DNA from: Nocardia goodfellowii
Lineage (GTDB): Bacteria; Actinomycetota; Actinomycetes; Mycobacteriales; Mycobacteriaceae
Length of the DNA: 64,000 nucleotides
Reading direction: 5' to 3'
Assembly (NCBI RefSeq): GCF_017875645.1
Contig: NZ_JAGGMR010000001.1
Span: 2,418,001 to 2,482,000, forward strand
A program made the position numbers and the translations under genes. The notes under the pieces were generated by a model. It was not told where the DNA came from, ran no database searches, and worked only from the letters and a program-made list of their open reading frames with translations. Below, one piece after another: positions 34,471-43,863 of this stretch. Position 1 is the first letter of the stretch. Each line of letters starts with the position of its first letter.

Positions 34471-35949
34471 ATGACGGCAGTCGGCGACAACGAGACGAAC
34501 CACCTCAGCGTCGAGGATCACGGCTATCACAAGAGCCTCAAGCCGCGGCAGCTGCAGATGATCGCGATCGGCGGAGCCATCGGCACCGGCCTGTTCCTGG
34601 GCGCGGGCGGCCGGCTCGCCAGCGCCGGTCCGGGCCTGTTCCTGGTCTACGGAGTCTGCGGTGCGTTCGCCTTCCTGATCTTGCGGGCCCTCGGCGAGTT
34701 GGTGCTGCACCGGCCGTCCTCCGGATCGTTCGTCTCCTACGCGCGTGAGTTCTTCGGCGAGAAGGCCGCGTTCGTGGCCGGGTGGATGTACTTCCTGAAC
34801 TGGTCCATGACCGGCATCGCCGACACCACCGCCATCGCGCAGTACTTTCACTACTGGGCCGGTTTCTCCAGCATCCCGCAGTGGGTGCTGGCGTTGATCG
34901 CGCTCGTCATCGTGCTCGGCATCAATCTGATGTCGGTGAAATGGTTCGGCGAGATGGAGTTCTGGGCCGCGCTGGTCAAGGTGTTCGCGCTGAGCGCGTT
35001 CATCATCGTCGGCACGGTCTACCTGCTCGGCCGGTTCACCGTGCAGGGGCATCCGACCGGCGTGTCCGTGGTCGCCGACAACGGCGGGCTGTTCCCCACC
35101 GGGCTGCTGCCGCTGGTCGTGGTCACCTCCGGCGTCGTGTTCGCCTACGCGGCAGTCGAACTCGTCGGTACCGCGGCGGGGGAGACCGAGAACCCGGAGA
35201 AGATCATGCCGCGGGCCATCAACTCCGTCATCTTCCGCATCGCGATCTTCTACGTCGGTTCCGTGGTGCTGCTCGGTCTGCTGCTGCCCTACACCGCCTA
35301 CAAGGCCAGCGAGAGCCCGTTCGTCACCTTCTTCGCCGCCCTCGGCGTCCCCGGCATCGGCAGCGTGATGAACCTCGTGGTGCTCACCGCCGCGTTCTCC
35401 AGCCTCAACGCCGGGCTCTACTCCACCGGGCGGATCCTGCGCTCCATGTCGATGAACGGCAGCGCGCCGAAGTTCACCGGCGTGATGGGCAAGAACGGCG
35501 TGCCCTACGGCGGCATCATGCTCACCAGCTTGATCGCGCTGTTCGGCATCGCCCTGAACGGGATTGTGCCGGACCAGGCGTTCAACATCGTGCTGAACCT
35601 GGCCTCGCTCGGCATCGTCTCCTCGTGGGCGACCATCGTGCTGTGCCAGCTGCAGTTCTACCGTTGGTCCAAGCAGGGCAAGGTGCGGCGGCCGTCGTTC
35701 CGGATGATGGGCGCTCCCTACACGGGCCTGCTGACCCTGGTCTTCCTGTTCTTCGTGGTCGTCCTGATGGCCTTCGACCACCCGGTCGGCAGCTGGACCG
35801 TAGGCGCCCTGGTAGTGATCATCCCGGCCCTCGTCCTCGGCTGGTTCGCCGCCCGCAAACGCGTCCTGGCCATCGCCGAACAGCGCGAAGGCCCCACCGG
35901 CCAGTTCCCGGTCGTCGCCAATCTCCCGATGGACGGCGAGCCCCGCTGA
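34471..35949 (+). CDS. Amino-acid permease (APC family, AnsP/GabP type)
   Basis: 492 residues, 12 spans. The first span holds [17 protein letters not shown], the substrate-binding unwound helix of APC carriers. ISSM-like and [17 protein letters not shown] and [15 protein letters not shown] are characteristic of the asparagine/GABA/aromatic group. It imports an amino acid by proton symport; asparagine is the best guess. ATG 34471 has a GGAGGAAT upstream. No catabolic gene follows. Confidence 0.9.
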   Translation: MTAVGDNETNHLSVEDHGYHKSLKPRQLQMIAIGGAIGTGLFLGAGGRLASAGPGLFLVYGVCGAFAFLILRALGELVLHRPSSGSFVSYAREFFGEKAAFVAGWMYFLNWSMTGIADTTAIAQYFHYWAGFSSIPQWVLALIALVIVLGINLMSVKWFGEMEFWAALVKVFALSAFIIVGTVYLLGRFTVQGHPTGVSVVADNGGLFPTGLLPLVVVTSGVVFAYAAVELVGTAAGETENPEKIMPRAINSVIFRIAIFYVGSVVLLGLLLPYTAYKASESPFVTFFAALGVPGIGSVMNLVVLTAAFSSLNAGLYSTGRILRSMSMNGSAPKFTGVMGKNGVPYGGIMLTSLIALFGIALNGIVPDQAFNIVLNLASLGIVSSWATIVLCQLQFYRWSKQGKVRRPSFRMMGAPYTGLLTLVFLFFVVVLMAFDHPVGSWTVGALVVIIPALVLGWFAARKRVLAIAEQREGPTGQFPVVANLPMDGEPR

Positions 35950-35977
35950 GCAATCTTCCGGCCGTAGACTCGCCTAC

Positions 35978-36136
35978 GTGTACAACTGGGACCTGCAGCA
36001 CGCCATCGCGGCCTTCGTGGACAGCATGCGCCCCTATGGGGCGGCGCAGCACGAGCTGTACATGCACGCCCTGTACGCGTTCGTGGACACGCAGAGCCAC
36101 TTGCTGACTCTGCTCGGCTCTCCTCCGGTTTCGTGA
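35978..36136 (+). CDS. 52-residue protein coupled to the following membrane protein
   Basis: Starts GTG 35978 (VYNWDLQHAIAAFVDSM) and ends in TGA 36134-36136, which overlaps the next start GTG (36133) in a GTGA. It is aromatic- and His-rich (QHELYMHALYAFVDTQSH) with two amphipathic helices, and has no signal or membrane span. Codon use is like that of its neighbours. I do not recognise it. The overlap argues for translation with the next gene. It is too short to be certain. Confidence 0.55.
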   Translation: MYNWDLQHAIAAFVDSMRPYGAAQHELYMHALYAFVDTQSHLLTLLGSPPVS

Positions 36137-36609
36137 CCACAACCGTGCCCAAACGCGCTGACGCCGCCGCCGACCCGGCCGAGCGGGCGCCTCGCGGGGT
36201 CCTGATGACAGTGCTCGTGCTGAGCGGCCTGTTCACACTCGCCGTCGAGGTCCTCTACCTGCCCCTGTATCTCGGCCGTTCCGGCGTGCCCGCGCCGGAG
36301 CCCGCGGTAGTCGCCGCCGGCCTCGCGGTCGCGGGCACCGGCGGCGCGACCCCGTTCCCGATCACGGCCCTGGTGGCGGCGGTGCTGAACGTCCTCCTGG
36401 TCGCCGCGATGGGAACGCTCACCTCGCGTCTGCGCATCATGCTGCTGCCGCTGCTCGCGTGGGCCTTCGGGTTCTTCCTCTGCTCCATTCCGGGTCCCGG
36501 CGGCGACCTCATGCTGCTGAGTGACTGGCCCACGCTCGTGTTGCTGCTGGGCGGCACTATCCCGCCGCTGCTCTACGCGGTCTTCCGCTGGAATCCGGTG
36601 CGGGAGTAG
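36133..36609 (+). CDS. Four-span membrane protein, Rv1171-like
   Basis: 158 residues. Spans near 25-45 (VLMTVLVLSGLFTLAVEVLYL), 60-95, 100-120 and 130-150. The N-terminal 20 residues are charged and cytoplasmic. The sequence GPGGDLMLLSDWPTLVLLLGG stands out between the last two. A membrane protein of similar size (Rv1171) lies between mshB and fbiC in M. tuberculosis, so this is its likely counterpart. Function unknown. Its GTG start overlaps the 52-residue gene. Confidence 0.75.
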   Translation: MTTTVPKRADAAADPAERAPRGVLMTVLVLSGLFTLAVEVLYLPLYLGRSGVPAPEPAVVAAGLAVAGTGGATPFPITALVAAVLNVLLVAAMGTLTSRLRIMLLPLLAWAFGFFLCSIPGPGGDLMLLSDWPTLVLLLGGTIPPLLYAVFRWNPVRE

Positions 36610-36624
36610 AGAACCGCGCTGCGG

Positions 36625-38181
36625 TTATCTATCAGCGACGCGCGGCCCGAGGCGGCCGGGCGTCACGGCTTCGATGAGCGGCCAGGCCTGGTCGACGGGA
36701 ATGTCGATGACCGCGTAGCGCTTCTTGCCCGCCGCGGCGGCGGCGATGACGGTGGCGACTCCCGAGCGTCGTTGCCAAAAAGACTGCCGCACAGTCCATC
36801 CGATGATGCCCGGCGCCTCCAGGCAGTCGCGGGCGCGGTCCAGCGAGCCGGAGCGGGTGATCAGCCAGGTGGGTGTGGTGGCGGTCGCGGGGATCACGGT
36901 GTGGCCGAGGCCGCGATACCGGTCCTCGGCGAGGGCGGCTCCGGCCAGCGCGAGGAGGCCGGTCGGCAACCACCACCAGGGCGAGAAGTGAACTCCGGCA
37001 ACGCTCGCGGCGAGCAGGACGGCGACCGCCAGGAACGCCGGGGTGAGCGCTCGGGTGTATCTGCGGCGACGGGCGACGGGTCCGTGCGAGATCAGCGGCG
37101 CGGTGCCCTGCGCAGTGCTGCGCGGTCCGGCTGAATCCGCCTGTGGTGCGGCGTTGTCCGCGCCCGGCGGGCCGGGTCTCGGGGCCAGCAATTCCGCGAG
37201 TGTGCGTTCGACAGCGGCGCGCGGGGCTTGGGGGAGAAGTTTCAGCTTCGGTTTCTCGCCGACCATGATCGCTTCGAGTTCCGCGGCGCCGGCGAGCCGC
37301 AGTAGCAGTGGTTCTTTCACCGTGGCGCCGCGGAAGCGCGCCAGGTCCATGGTGATCTGACGGGTGGTGAACAGCCCGTGGCGTAGGTGCAGTGTGCGGC
37401 CGTCGGCGAGGATCTTCAGCCCGTGATAGGTGCTGAGATATCTGGCCCAGGCGGCGAGACTGACGATCAGAACGATGGCCGCGAGCAAGGCGAGGGCCGC
37501 GAGGATCAGGACGGCCACACTGCCGTCCTCGAGCCGCTGTGCCGCCTGCGATTTGAACAGCACCCTGCCCAGGCCGTACTGGAACGCCAAGCCCACCGGG
37601 GGAGCCACAACCGCGAACCCGGTCAGCGACAGTGGGGCGTAGCGGGCCCAATTCGGTTGCCAGTAACCGATTTCCCGCTGGGAGCGCGGCGGCTCGGCCG
37701 TAACGGGTTGTGCTGCCGTACTTCGCGCGGTGTGTGCGAGCAGATCGGCGCGCAGGCCCGGCACCACACGGGCATCGAGCGCGTCGAGTTTGAATTTGTC
37801 CTCCCGGTCCGCGGTCTTGCCGGTCCCGATCACCACTACGGCAAGCCCGAGCGCCCGCCGCAGCAGATCAGCCTCGATATCGACCGATCGGATCCGCGAC
37901 CGCGGCACCGACAGTCGCTTGCGCTGGATCAAACCGGTGCGCAGTTCCACTTCCGCGTGCCCGACCCGGTAACTGGTGGTGAACCATCGGGTGAGCGCGA
38001 ACAGCACGATCAACGTCAGCGGCACCAGACTCCACAGATGATTTCCGCTGCTGGTGCCGAGCAGCACGGTGCCGATCAGCACCGGGATGAACTTCACCAG
38101 TTCGGTGACCGGATGCACCAGCAGCATGCGCTTGTCGAGACGCTGCCACGCGGGCTCGGACAGGATCGGTTCGGAACTCAC
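36625..38181 (-). CDS. PH-domain membrane protein, YdbT type
   Basis: 518 residues with several spans and three bacterial PH (bPH2) units: SYRVGHAEVELRTGLIQRKRLSVPRSRI, LSTYHGLKILADGRTLHLRHGLF and PTWLITRSGSL-like. A low-complexity loop rich in Pro/Ala separates the last two. Such proteins pair with a short YdbS-like partner; the pair is thought to act at the membrane, but its job is unknown. GTG 38181 overlaps the upstream stop (GTGA). The open frame upstream of it is a shadow of the partner gene. Confidence 0.85.
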   Translation of the reverse strand: MSSEPILSEPAWQRLDKRMLLVHPVTELVKFIPVLIGTVLLGTSSGNHLWSLVPLTLIVLFALTRWFTTSYRVGHAEVELRTGLIQRKRLSVPRSRIRSVDIEADLLRRALGLAVVVIGTGKTADREDKFKLDALDARVVPGLRADLLAHTARSTAAQPVTAEPPRSQREIGYWQPNWARYAPLSLTGFAVVAPPVGLAFQYGLGRVLFKSQAAQRLEDGSVAVLILAALALLAAIVLIVSLAAWARYLSTYHGLKILADGRTLHLRHGLFTTRQITMDLARFRGATVKEPLLLRLAGAAELEAIMVGEKPKLKLLPQAPRAAVERTLAELLAPRPGPPGADNAAPQADSAGPRSTAQGTAPLISHGPVARRRRYTRALTPAFLAVAVLLAASVAGVHFSPWWWLPTGLLALAGAALAEDRYRGLGHTVIPATATTPTWLITRSGSLDRARDCLEAPGIIGWTVRQSFWQRRSGVATVIAAAAAGKKRYAVIDIPVDQAWPLIEAVTPGRLGPRVADR

Positions 38182-38675
38182 GTAGCGTCCCCGCGATGCT
38201 GGGCGGCGATCTCGGTGAGCCGCTGCACGGTCTGCTCGGCGACCGGCAGATCCAACGCGGAGATGTGCACCGCGCCCGCGGCGGAGGCGGTCGTGACGGT
38301 CACCGTGGCCAGTCCGAGCATTCGCTCCAGCGGACCGCGCTGAGTGTCCACGGTCTGGACGCGGGAGATCGGCGCGACGCGACTCTCCTGGGTCAGCCAG
38401 CCGACCCGGGTGTACACGGCTTCCTCGGTGACCTCCCACCGATGCACCGCATAGCGCCACAGCGGCACCACCACGACGGTGAGGACCGCGAGCACCACAG
38501 CGACGCTCAGTGCCGAGAGCGCCGGACCCCGGCGGTCGGCGTCGACCGCCGCCCAGACCGTCAGCGCGACCACCGGAACGACCCACCCCGCGGCCACCTG
38601 CGATGCCCACAGCAGTCGCGCCTTGGGACTCGGACGCCAGGCGGGATCGGCCATGACCGTACGCGGCAGCGACAT
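38178..38675 (-). CDS. PH-domain membrane protein, YdbS type
   Basis: 165 residues. Two hydrophobic segments (AAGWVVPVVALTVWAA and ALSVAVVLAVLTVVVVPLW) precede one bPH2 unit: HRWEVTEEAVYTRVGWLTQESRVAPISRVQTVDTQRGPLE, a canonical start. It is the first gene of the two-gene PH-domain operon. ATG 38675 or 38654 both fit. It is divergent from fbiC across 164 bp that hold no other gene. Confidence 0.86.
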   Translation of the reverse strand: MSLPRTVMADPAWRPSPKARLLWASQVAAGWVVPVVALTVWAAVDADRRGPALSALSVAVVLAVLTVVVVPLWRYAVHRWEVTEEAVYTRVGWLTQESRVAPISRVQTVDTQRGPLERMLGLATVTVTTASAAGAVHISALDLPVAEQTVQRLTEIAAQHRGDAT

Positions 38676-38839
38676 CTTGCCATCTTGCCCGAAGTTCGTC
38701 GGTCCCGGACGCCACGCGGACGACGTGCAGGGAATAAGGACGCGCGCAGGCGGGGTTGTCCCGCTCATGACCGGGGCTCGCGCTTCCGGGTTCGGTGACT
38801 CACGAGTAGTCGAGGGAGACAGTCCGGGATGGGTAGCGC

Positions 38840-41503
38840 ATGATCGAGGGCGTGAGTGAGCGCAGCGAACGAACCAAGGGCGGCGTGAGTGAGCGCAGCG
38901 AACGGCCCGAGAGCACAGCGGAGCTGGCCACACCGAGCGTTCCACCCGCACCGCCCACGCCGTCGGCGATGCGGCGGGCATTGCGGCGCGCGCGGGACGG
39001 CGTGACGCTGAACGTGGACGAGGCGGCCGTGCTGCTGCACGCCCGGGGCGAGGATCTGGCCGACCTGTGCCTGAGCGCCGCGCGGGTGCGGGACGCGGGC
39101 CTGGAGTCGGCGGGCCGGCCGAAGACGATCAGTTATTCGCGCAATGTGTTCATCCCGCTGACCCGGTTGTGCCGGGACAAGTGTCACTACTGCACGTTCG
39201 TCACGGTGCCGGGCAAATTGCGCGCCGAGGGCAAAGGCATGTTCCTGGAGCCCGACGAGGTGCTGGAGATCGCCCGCCGCGGAGCCGAACTGGGTTGCAA
39301 GGAGGCGCTTTTCACCCTCGGTGACCGGCCCGAGGATCGCTGGCCGGAGGCCGCTCAGTGGCTCGACGAGCGCGGCTACGACTCGACCCTGGACTACCTG
39401 CGCGCCGTGTCGATCATGGTGCTGGAGGAGACGGGTCTGCTGCCGCATCTGAATCCGGGCGTGATGAGCTGGGAGGAGATCTCGCGGCTCAAGCCCGTGG
39501 CCCAGTCCATGGGCATGATGCTGGAGACCACCGCGGCCCGCCTGTTCACCGAGAAGGGCAACTGCCACTACGGCAGCCCCGACAAGGATCCCGCGGTGCG
39601 GCTGCGTGCCATCACCGACGCGGGCCGCCTGTCGGTGCCCTACACCACGGGCATCCTGGTCGGCATCGGTGAGACGCTGACCGAGCGGGCCGAGTCGATC
39701 ATGGCGATTCGCAAGCAGCACAAGGCTTTCGGCCATATCCAAGAAGTCATCATCCAGAACTTCCGGGCCAAGGACGACACCGCGATGCGCGATGTGCCCG
39801 ACGCGGGCATGGACGAGTTCCGCGCCACCATCGCCGTGACCAGGCTGCTGCTGGGACCCGATGTGCCGGTGCAGGCGCCGCCGAACCTGGTGTCGCACGA
39901 GGAATGTCGCGCGCTGATCGACGCGGGTATCGACGACTGGGGCGGCGTCTCGCCGGTGACCCCCGATCACGTCAACCCGGAACGTCCCTGGCCGAACCTG
40001 GACACGCTGCGTGAGATCACCGAGGCGGCCGGTTACCAGCTGGTCGAACGGACTTCCGCGCATCCGAAATACGTACGCGCGGGCAATCCCTGGGTCGACC
40101 CGCGCATCGGCGCGCACGTCGCCGCCCTCACCGATCCGGACACCGGTTTGGCCGACCCCGACGCCATACCCCGCGGCCTGCCCTGGCAGGAACCGGACGA
40201 ATCCTGGGAGTCCGCCGGTCGCGTCGACCTGAACACCTCGATCGATACCACGGGCCGCAACACCGAGTCCCGCAGCGATTCCGGGCTCGGGCAGGACATC
40301 GTCGGCGCCTTCGGCGACTGGGAGACCATCCGCGAGCAGGCGCGTGATCTGGCCGTCACCGCGCCGGAACGTCTCGACTCCGACGTGCTGGCGGCCCTGC
40401 GCGCCGCGGAGCAGGACCCGGCCGGCCTCACCGACGACGAGTACCTCGCGCTGGCCACCGCCGACGGCGCGAACCTGGAAGCCGTTGCGGCACTGGCCGA
40501 TCAGCTGCGCCGCGACGTCGTCGGTGACGATGTCACCTACGTGGTGAACCGGAATATCAACTTCACCAACATCTGCTACACCGGCTGTCGCTTCTGCGCC
40601 TTCGCCCAGCGCAAGGGTGACGCCGACGCGTTCACCCTGAGCACCGACGAGGTCGCCGACCGTGCCTGGGAAGCCCACGTCGACGGTGCCACCGAGGTCT
40701 GTATGCAGGGCGGTATCGACCCCGAACTGCCGGTGACCGGGTACGCCGATTTGGTTCGCGCGGTGAAGAAGCGGGTGCCGTCGATGCATGTGCACGCCTT
40801 CAGCCCGATGGAGATCGTCAACGGCGCCTCGCGCGGCGGCCAAAGCATCCGCGATTGGCTGGTGGCGTTGAAAGAGGCTGGGCTGGACACGATTCCGGGC
40901 ACCGCCGCGGAAATCCTGGACGACGAGGTGCGCTGGGTCCTGACCAAGGGCAAGCTGCCGAGCTCGGCCTGGATCGAGGTGATCAGCACCGCGCACCAGA
41001 TCGGGCTGCGGTCGAGTTCGACCATGATGTACGGCCACGTGGACAATCCCAAGCACTGGGTCGGGCATCTGCGGGTGCTGAGCGAAATCCAGGACCGGAC
41101 CGGTGGTTTCACCGAATTCGTGCTGCTGCCGTTCGTGCACCAGAGTTCGCCGCTGTACCTGGCGGGCGCGTCCCGGCCGGGCCCGACGATCCGCGACAAC
41201 CGGGCCGCGCACGCGCTGGCGCGGATCATGCTGCACGGCCGCATCGACAACATCCAGACCAGCTGGGTGAAGCTCGGCACGGCAGGCACCCGCATGATGC
41301 TCAACGGCGGCGCCAACGACCTCGGCGGCACCCTGATGGAGGAGACCATCTCCCGGATGGCCGGTTCCCAGCACGGCTCCGCCAAGACCGTCGCCGAACT
41401 CACCGACATCGCCACCGGCATCGGCCGTCCGGTCCGGGAACGCACCACCGTCTACGGCAAGGTCGACCGGGCGAATACCCCGCTGCCGTTGACGGTGGGA
41501 TAG
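38840..41503 (+). CDS. fbiC: FO synthase, bifunctional (CofG + CofH fusion)
   Basis: 887 residues. Two radical-SAM domains: CRDKCHYC near residue 114 (CofG half) and CYTGCRFC near 579 (CofH half). Both CxxxCxxC clusters are intact, as are [21 protein letters not shown] and [14 protein letters not shown]. It joins tyrosine and the ribityl-diaminouracil to make FO, the F420 chromophore. The first 30 residues contain an 11-residue duplication, [11 protein letters not shown], encoded by a 23-bp direct repeat, and mycobacterial FbiC has no such segment. The true start may therefore be later; ATG 38840 has no ribosome-binding site. Confidence 0.95.
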   Translation: MIEGVSERSERTKGGVSERSERPESTAELATPSVPPAPPTPSAMRRALRRARDGVTLNVDEAAVLLHARGEDLADLCLSAARVRDAGLESAGRPKTISYSRNVFIPLTRLCRDKCHYCTFVTVPGKLRAEGKGMFLEPDEVLEIARRGAELGCKEALFTLGDRPEDRWPEAAQWLDERGYDSTLDYLRAVSIMVLEETGLLPHLNPGVMSWEEISRLKPVAQSMGMMLETTAARLFTEKGNCHYGSPDKDPAVRLRAITDAGRLSVPYTTGILVGIGETLTERAESIMAIRKQHKAFGHIQEVIIQNFRAKDDTAMRDVPDAGMDEFRATIAVTRLLLGPDVPVQAPPNLVSHEECRALIDAGIDDWGGVSPVTPDHVNPERPWPNLDTLREITEAAGYQLVERTSAHPKYVRAGNPWVDPRIGAHVAALTDPDTGLADPDAIPRGLPWQEPDESWESAGRVDLNTSIDTTGRNTESRSDSGLGQDIVGAFGDWETIREQARDLAVTAPERLDSDVLAALRAAEQDPAGLTDDEYLALATADGANLEAVAALADQLRRDVVGDDVTYVVNRNINFTNICYTGCRFCAFAQRKGDADAFTLSTDEVADRAWEAHVDGATEVCMQGGIDPELPVTGYADLVRAVKKRVPSMHVHAFSPMEIVNGASRGGQSIRDWLVALKEAGLDTIPGTAAEILDDEVRWVLTKGKLPSSAWIEVISTAHQIGLRSSSTMMYGHVDNPKHWVGHLRVLSEIQDRTGGFTEFVLLPFVHQSSPLYLAGASRPGPTIRDNRAAHALARIMLHGRIDNIQTSWVKLGTAGTRMMLNGGANDLGGTLMEETISRMAGSQHGSAKTVAELTDIATGIGRPVRERTTVYGKVDRANTPLPLTVG
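38849..38904 (+). repeat. 23-bp direct repeat at the start of fbiC
   Basis: GGCGTGAGTGAGCGCAGCGA plus ACG occurs at 38849-38871 and again at 38882-38904, 33 bp apart and in frame. It encodes VSERSER twice. A partly similar GCAGCGAAGCGAG stretch lies after the sugar-permease gene at about 1255. This looks like a dispersed element that has been taken into the 5' coding region. Confidence 0.75.
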
Positions 41504-41719
41504 CCGAATACCCACATACTGGACGGCAGGCGACGGATCGAGTCCGGCGGCACTAGGATCTAGGAGTTGGACGTCGGTGTGGACGGGGCGGCTTCAGCAC
41601 CGGTAGCGGGGGCCGAGCAGGCAGGTTAGGGCAGACTGACCGGTAGTAACGTGGGGTATCCCGATAGGGTTTCGCAGGCGGACCATCCCCGCAGGTGAGG
41701 ACAGACTAGGAGAACGGCA

Positions 41720-42040
41720 GTGCCGTACATCATCGCTGAACCGTGCGTTGACGTGAAGGACAAGGCATGCATCGAGGAATGCCCCGTGGATTGCATCTAC
41801 GAGGGTGGTCGCATGCTGTACATCCAACCCGACGAGTGCGTGGACTGTGGTGCATGTGAACCGGTGTGCCCGGTGGAGGCGATCTTCTACGAAGACGACA
41901 CCCCGGATCAGTGGAGCGGCTACGTGAACGCCAACGTCGACTTCTTCCACGAGCTGGGTTCCCCGGGCGGCGCGACGAAGGTCGGCGCGGTCGATTACGA
42001 CCCGCCGTTCATCAAAGAACTACCTCCGATGGCGGAATGA
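41720..42040 (+). CDS. fdxA: Seven-iron ferredoxin (3Fe-4S / 4Fe-4S)
   Basis: 106 residues. CVDVKDKACIEECPVDCIYEGG holds the Cys set of the first cluster and CVDCGACEPVCPVEAI the second; the C-terminal 45 residues form the extension seen in FdxA/FdxC. It carries electrons at low potential in the cytoplasm. GTG 41720 follows AGGAG. Its last base pairs overlap the aminotransferase start (ATGA). The mycobacterial homologue has the same neighbour. The 216 bp upstream show no gene. Confidence 0.95.
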   Translation: MPYIIAEPCVDVKDKACIEECPVDCIYEGGRMLYIQPDECVDCGACEPVCPVEAIFYEDDTPDQWSGYVNANVDFFHELGSPGGATKVGAVDYDPPFIKELPPMAE

Positions 42041-43149
42041 GACCACGGCGCGGCCGGGTCAGCAGTCTGCTACCCGACTTTCCCTGGGACACCATCGCCG
42101 CCGTCAAGGCGAGAGCGGCGGCCCATCCCGATGGCTTGGTCGATCTCTCGGTCGGCACGCCCGTCGATCCGGTGGCACCGCTTATCCGGGTCGCTCTGAA
42201 TTCGGTGGCGGAATTACCGGGCTACCCGACCACGCACGGCACCCTGGAGTTGCGGGCCGCCGCGGTGGAGGCGATGAAGCGCCGCTTCGGCATCACCGGC
42301 GTCGACCAGTCCGCGGTACTGCCGGTCATCGGCACCAAGGAGTTGATCGCGGGCCTCCCTCGGCTGCTCGGCCTGGGCGCGGGCGACCTGGTGGTCATCC
42401 CCGAGGTCGCCTACCCGACCTACGAGGTCGGCGCCCTGCTGGCGGGAGCGCAGGTGCTGCGCGCCGACGGGTTGACCCAATCGGGTCCGCAGACCCCGGC
42501 GCTGATCTACGTGAACTCGCCGTCGAATCCCACCGGCCGGGTGCTTCCGGTCGATCATCTGCGCAAGGTGGTGGCCTTCGCCCGCGAGCGCGGCGCGATC
42601 GTGGCCTCCGACGAGTGCTATCTGGGCTTGACCTGGGAGGGCCGCGCGGTCTCCATCCTCGACCCCGAGGTGTGCGACGGCGACCACACGAATCTGCTTG
42701 CCATCCATTCGCTTTCGAAGACGTCGAACCTGGCCAGTTACCGCGCCGGGTTCGTGGCGGGTGATCCGGAACTGGTCGCCGAACTGCTCGAGGTGCGCAA
42801 ACACTCGGGCATGATGCTGCCGCTGCCGATCCAGGCCGCCATGACGGCCGCGCTGAGCGACGACGCGCACGAGGCGCAGCAGCGGGAGCTGTACCAGAGC
42901 CGCCGCGAGATACTCCGAAACGCCCTGCGGGACGCCGGTTTCCGCATCGATCACTCCGAGGCGGGGCTGTACCTGTGGTCCACGCGGGGCGAGAACTGCC
43001 GCACGACCTTGGCGTGGCTGGCCGAGCGCGGCATCCTGGCCGCGCCCGGCGATTTCTACGGCCCGAACAGTCACGAGCATGTGCGCATCGCGCTGACGGC
43101 TACCGACGAACGTATCGCCACCGCCGCGCGGCGGCTCTCGGCGAGCTAG
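42037..43149 (+). CDS. dapC: Succinyldiaminopimelate transaminase
   Basis: 370 residues of fold-type I PLP enzymes. IHSLSKTSNLASYRAG holds the Schiff-base Lys, YVNSPSNPTGRV the Asn-Pro binding loop and SDECYLGL the Asp/Tyr pair. VDLSVGTPVDPV is the substrate-loop start. It transfers an amino group from glutamate to N-succinyl-oxopimelate in the lysine/meso-DAP pathway. dapD and dapE lie 8-10 kb downstream in this window. ATG 42037 overlaps the ferredoxin stop. Confidence 0.92.
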   Translation: MRPRRGRVSSLLPDFPWDTIAAVKARAAAHPDGLVDLSVGTPVDPVAPLIRVALNSVAELPGYPTTHGTLELRAAAVEAMKRRFGITGVDQSAVLPVIGTKELIAGLPRLLGLGAGDLVVIPEVAYPTYEVGALLAGAQVLRADGLTQSGPQTPALIYVNSPSNPTGRVLPVDHLRKVVAFARERGAIVASDECYLGLTWEGRAVSILDPEVCDGDHTNLLAIHSLSKTSNLASYRAGFVAGDPELVAELLEVRKHSGMMLPLPIQAAMTAALSDDAHEAQQRELYQSRREILRNALRDAGFRIDHSEAGLYLWSTRGENCRTTLAWLAERGILAAPGDFYGPNSHEHVRIALTATDERIATAARRLSAS

Positions 43150-43310
43150 CCGGTCGCAGGTTCCGATCCGTCGGCGGCTCGCGCCCGCGACACCCGGATC
43201 ACCCCGGCGTCCAAGTCGAGCTCGACGCCGGGACGAACCTGTCCATTGCTGTCTTCGCTGCCCTCGTCGGCCGGCTTCTGGCCACCGAACAGCTCACCCA
43301 TGATGCCCAT
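43146..43310 (-). CDS. Possible 54-residue acidic protein
   Basis: ATG 43310 gives MGIMGELFGGQKPADEGSED and then GVELDLDAGVIRVSRARAADG before a TAG at 43146-43148. The stop overlaps the convergent dapC stop by 4 bp. Codon use is GC-ended like a real gene, and AGGGTGGT precedes the start. I do not recognise it. It has an acidic N-terminal half and a short strand-like second half. Support is only from codon pattern and position. Confidence 0.45.
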   Translation of the reverse strand: MGIMGELFGGQKPADEGSEDSNGQVRPGVELDLDAGVIRVSRARAADGSEPATG

Positions 43311-43329
43311 GGCACCACCCTAGCGGCGT

Positions 43330-43740
43330 TCAGCGCAGCGCCGGGTCGCTGACCTTGTCGCTGCTCCCGGCGGCCGCGTAGACCCGGTCCTGCAGGTCCA
43401 GCACCAGGTTGCCCGGCTGCACCTCGACGAAGGTCCGGCTGATGACCCCGCCCTGCGGGCACCACACCGCCACCTCGTGCGTGCCGGGCTTCAAATTGCC
43501 GATGACCATGGTGCCGGAGGGATGCATGCTGATGCTCTGGGTGTCGGGGGTGCCGAAGCTCGGGTCGATATTGCAGCGGTCCGCCGGATACTGGGTGCCG
43601 GTGACGGTCACCTTCACCCGCTCCCGGCCCGCCACGACCTGGGCCGAACCCCAGTGGTCGTCGGCCTGAGCGAGGGCGGGCGTAGCCAGTAGCAGCGATC
43701 CGGCAGAGAGAACAGTGGCGAGAATTCGCACGGAAGTCAT
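43330..43740 (-). CDS. Small secreted protein, unknown function
   Basis: 136 residues with a clear signal peptide (VRILATVLSAGSLLLATPALAQA). The mature part is a beta-rich domain with two Cys (DRCNID and VWCPQGG) placed for one disulphide, and strands VKVTVTGTQYP, SGTMVIGNLKPGTHEVAV and NLVLDLQD. It resembles an immunoglobulin-like exported module. No family is recognised. It is divergent from the P5C dehydrogenase gene, 123 bp away. Confidence 0.72.
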   Translation of the reverse strand: MTSVRILATVLSAGSLLLATPALAQADDHWGSAQVVAGRERVKVTVTGTQYPADRCNIDPSFGTPDTQSISMHPSGTMVIGNLKPGTHEVAVWCPQGGVISRTFVEVQPGNLVLDLQDRVYAAAGSSDKVSDPALR

Positions 43741-43863
43741 GGGATGAGCCTAAGTGCCACATGATCACCCACGCCACCCCGGGCGTGCCGGTAGCCGCCC
43801 GACACGCGATCTCGAGTGCGCGCAACCGCCGCGCGCGGCCCTCGCCCAGGGCTAACCTGAGTT

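Noticed and set aside
34207..35781. 524-codon minus-strand frame over the amino-acid permease
   Set aside because: The permease on the plus strand has 12 clear spans; the antisense product is His/Gln/Glu-rich with no motif.
36632..37651. Second long minus-strand frame within the YdbT gene
   Set aside because: Another frame of the same strand; Arg-rich, without the PH-domain pattern.
38765..41515. 916-codon open frame on the minus strand across fbiC
   Set aside because: It is the antisense shadow of a highly conserved radical-SAM gene. High GC removes stop codons, and the translation is low in structure.
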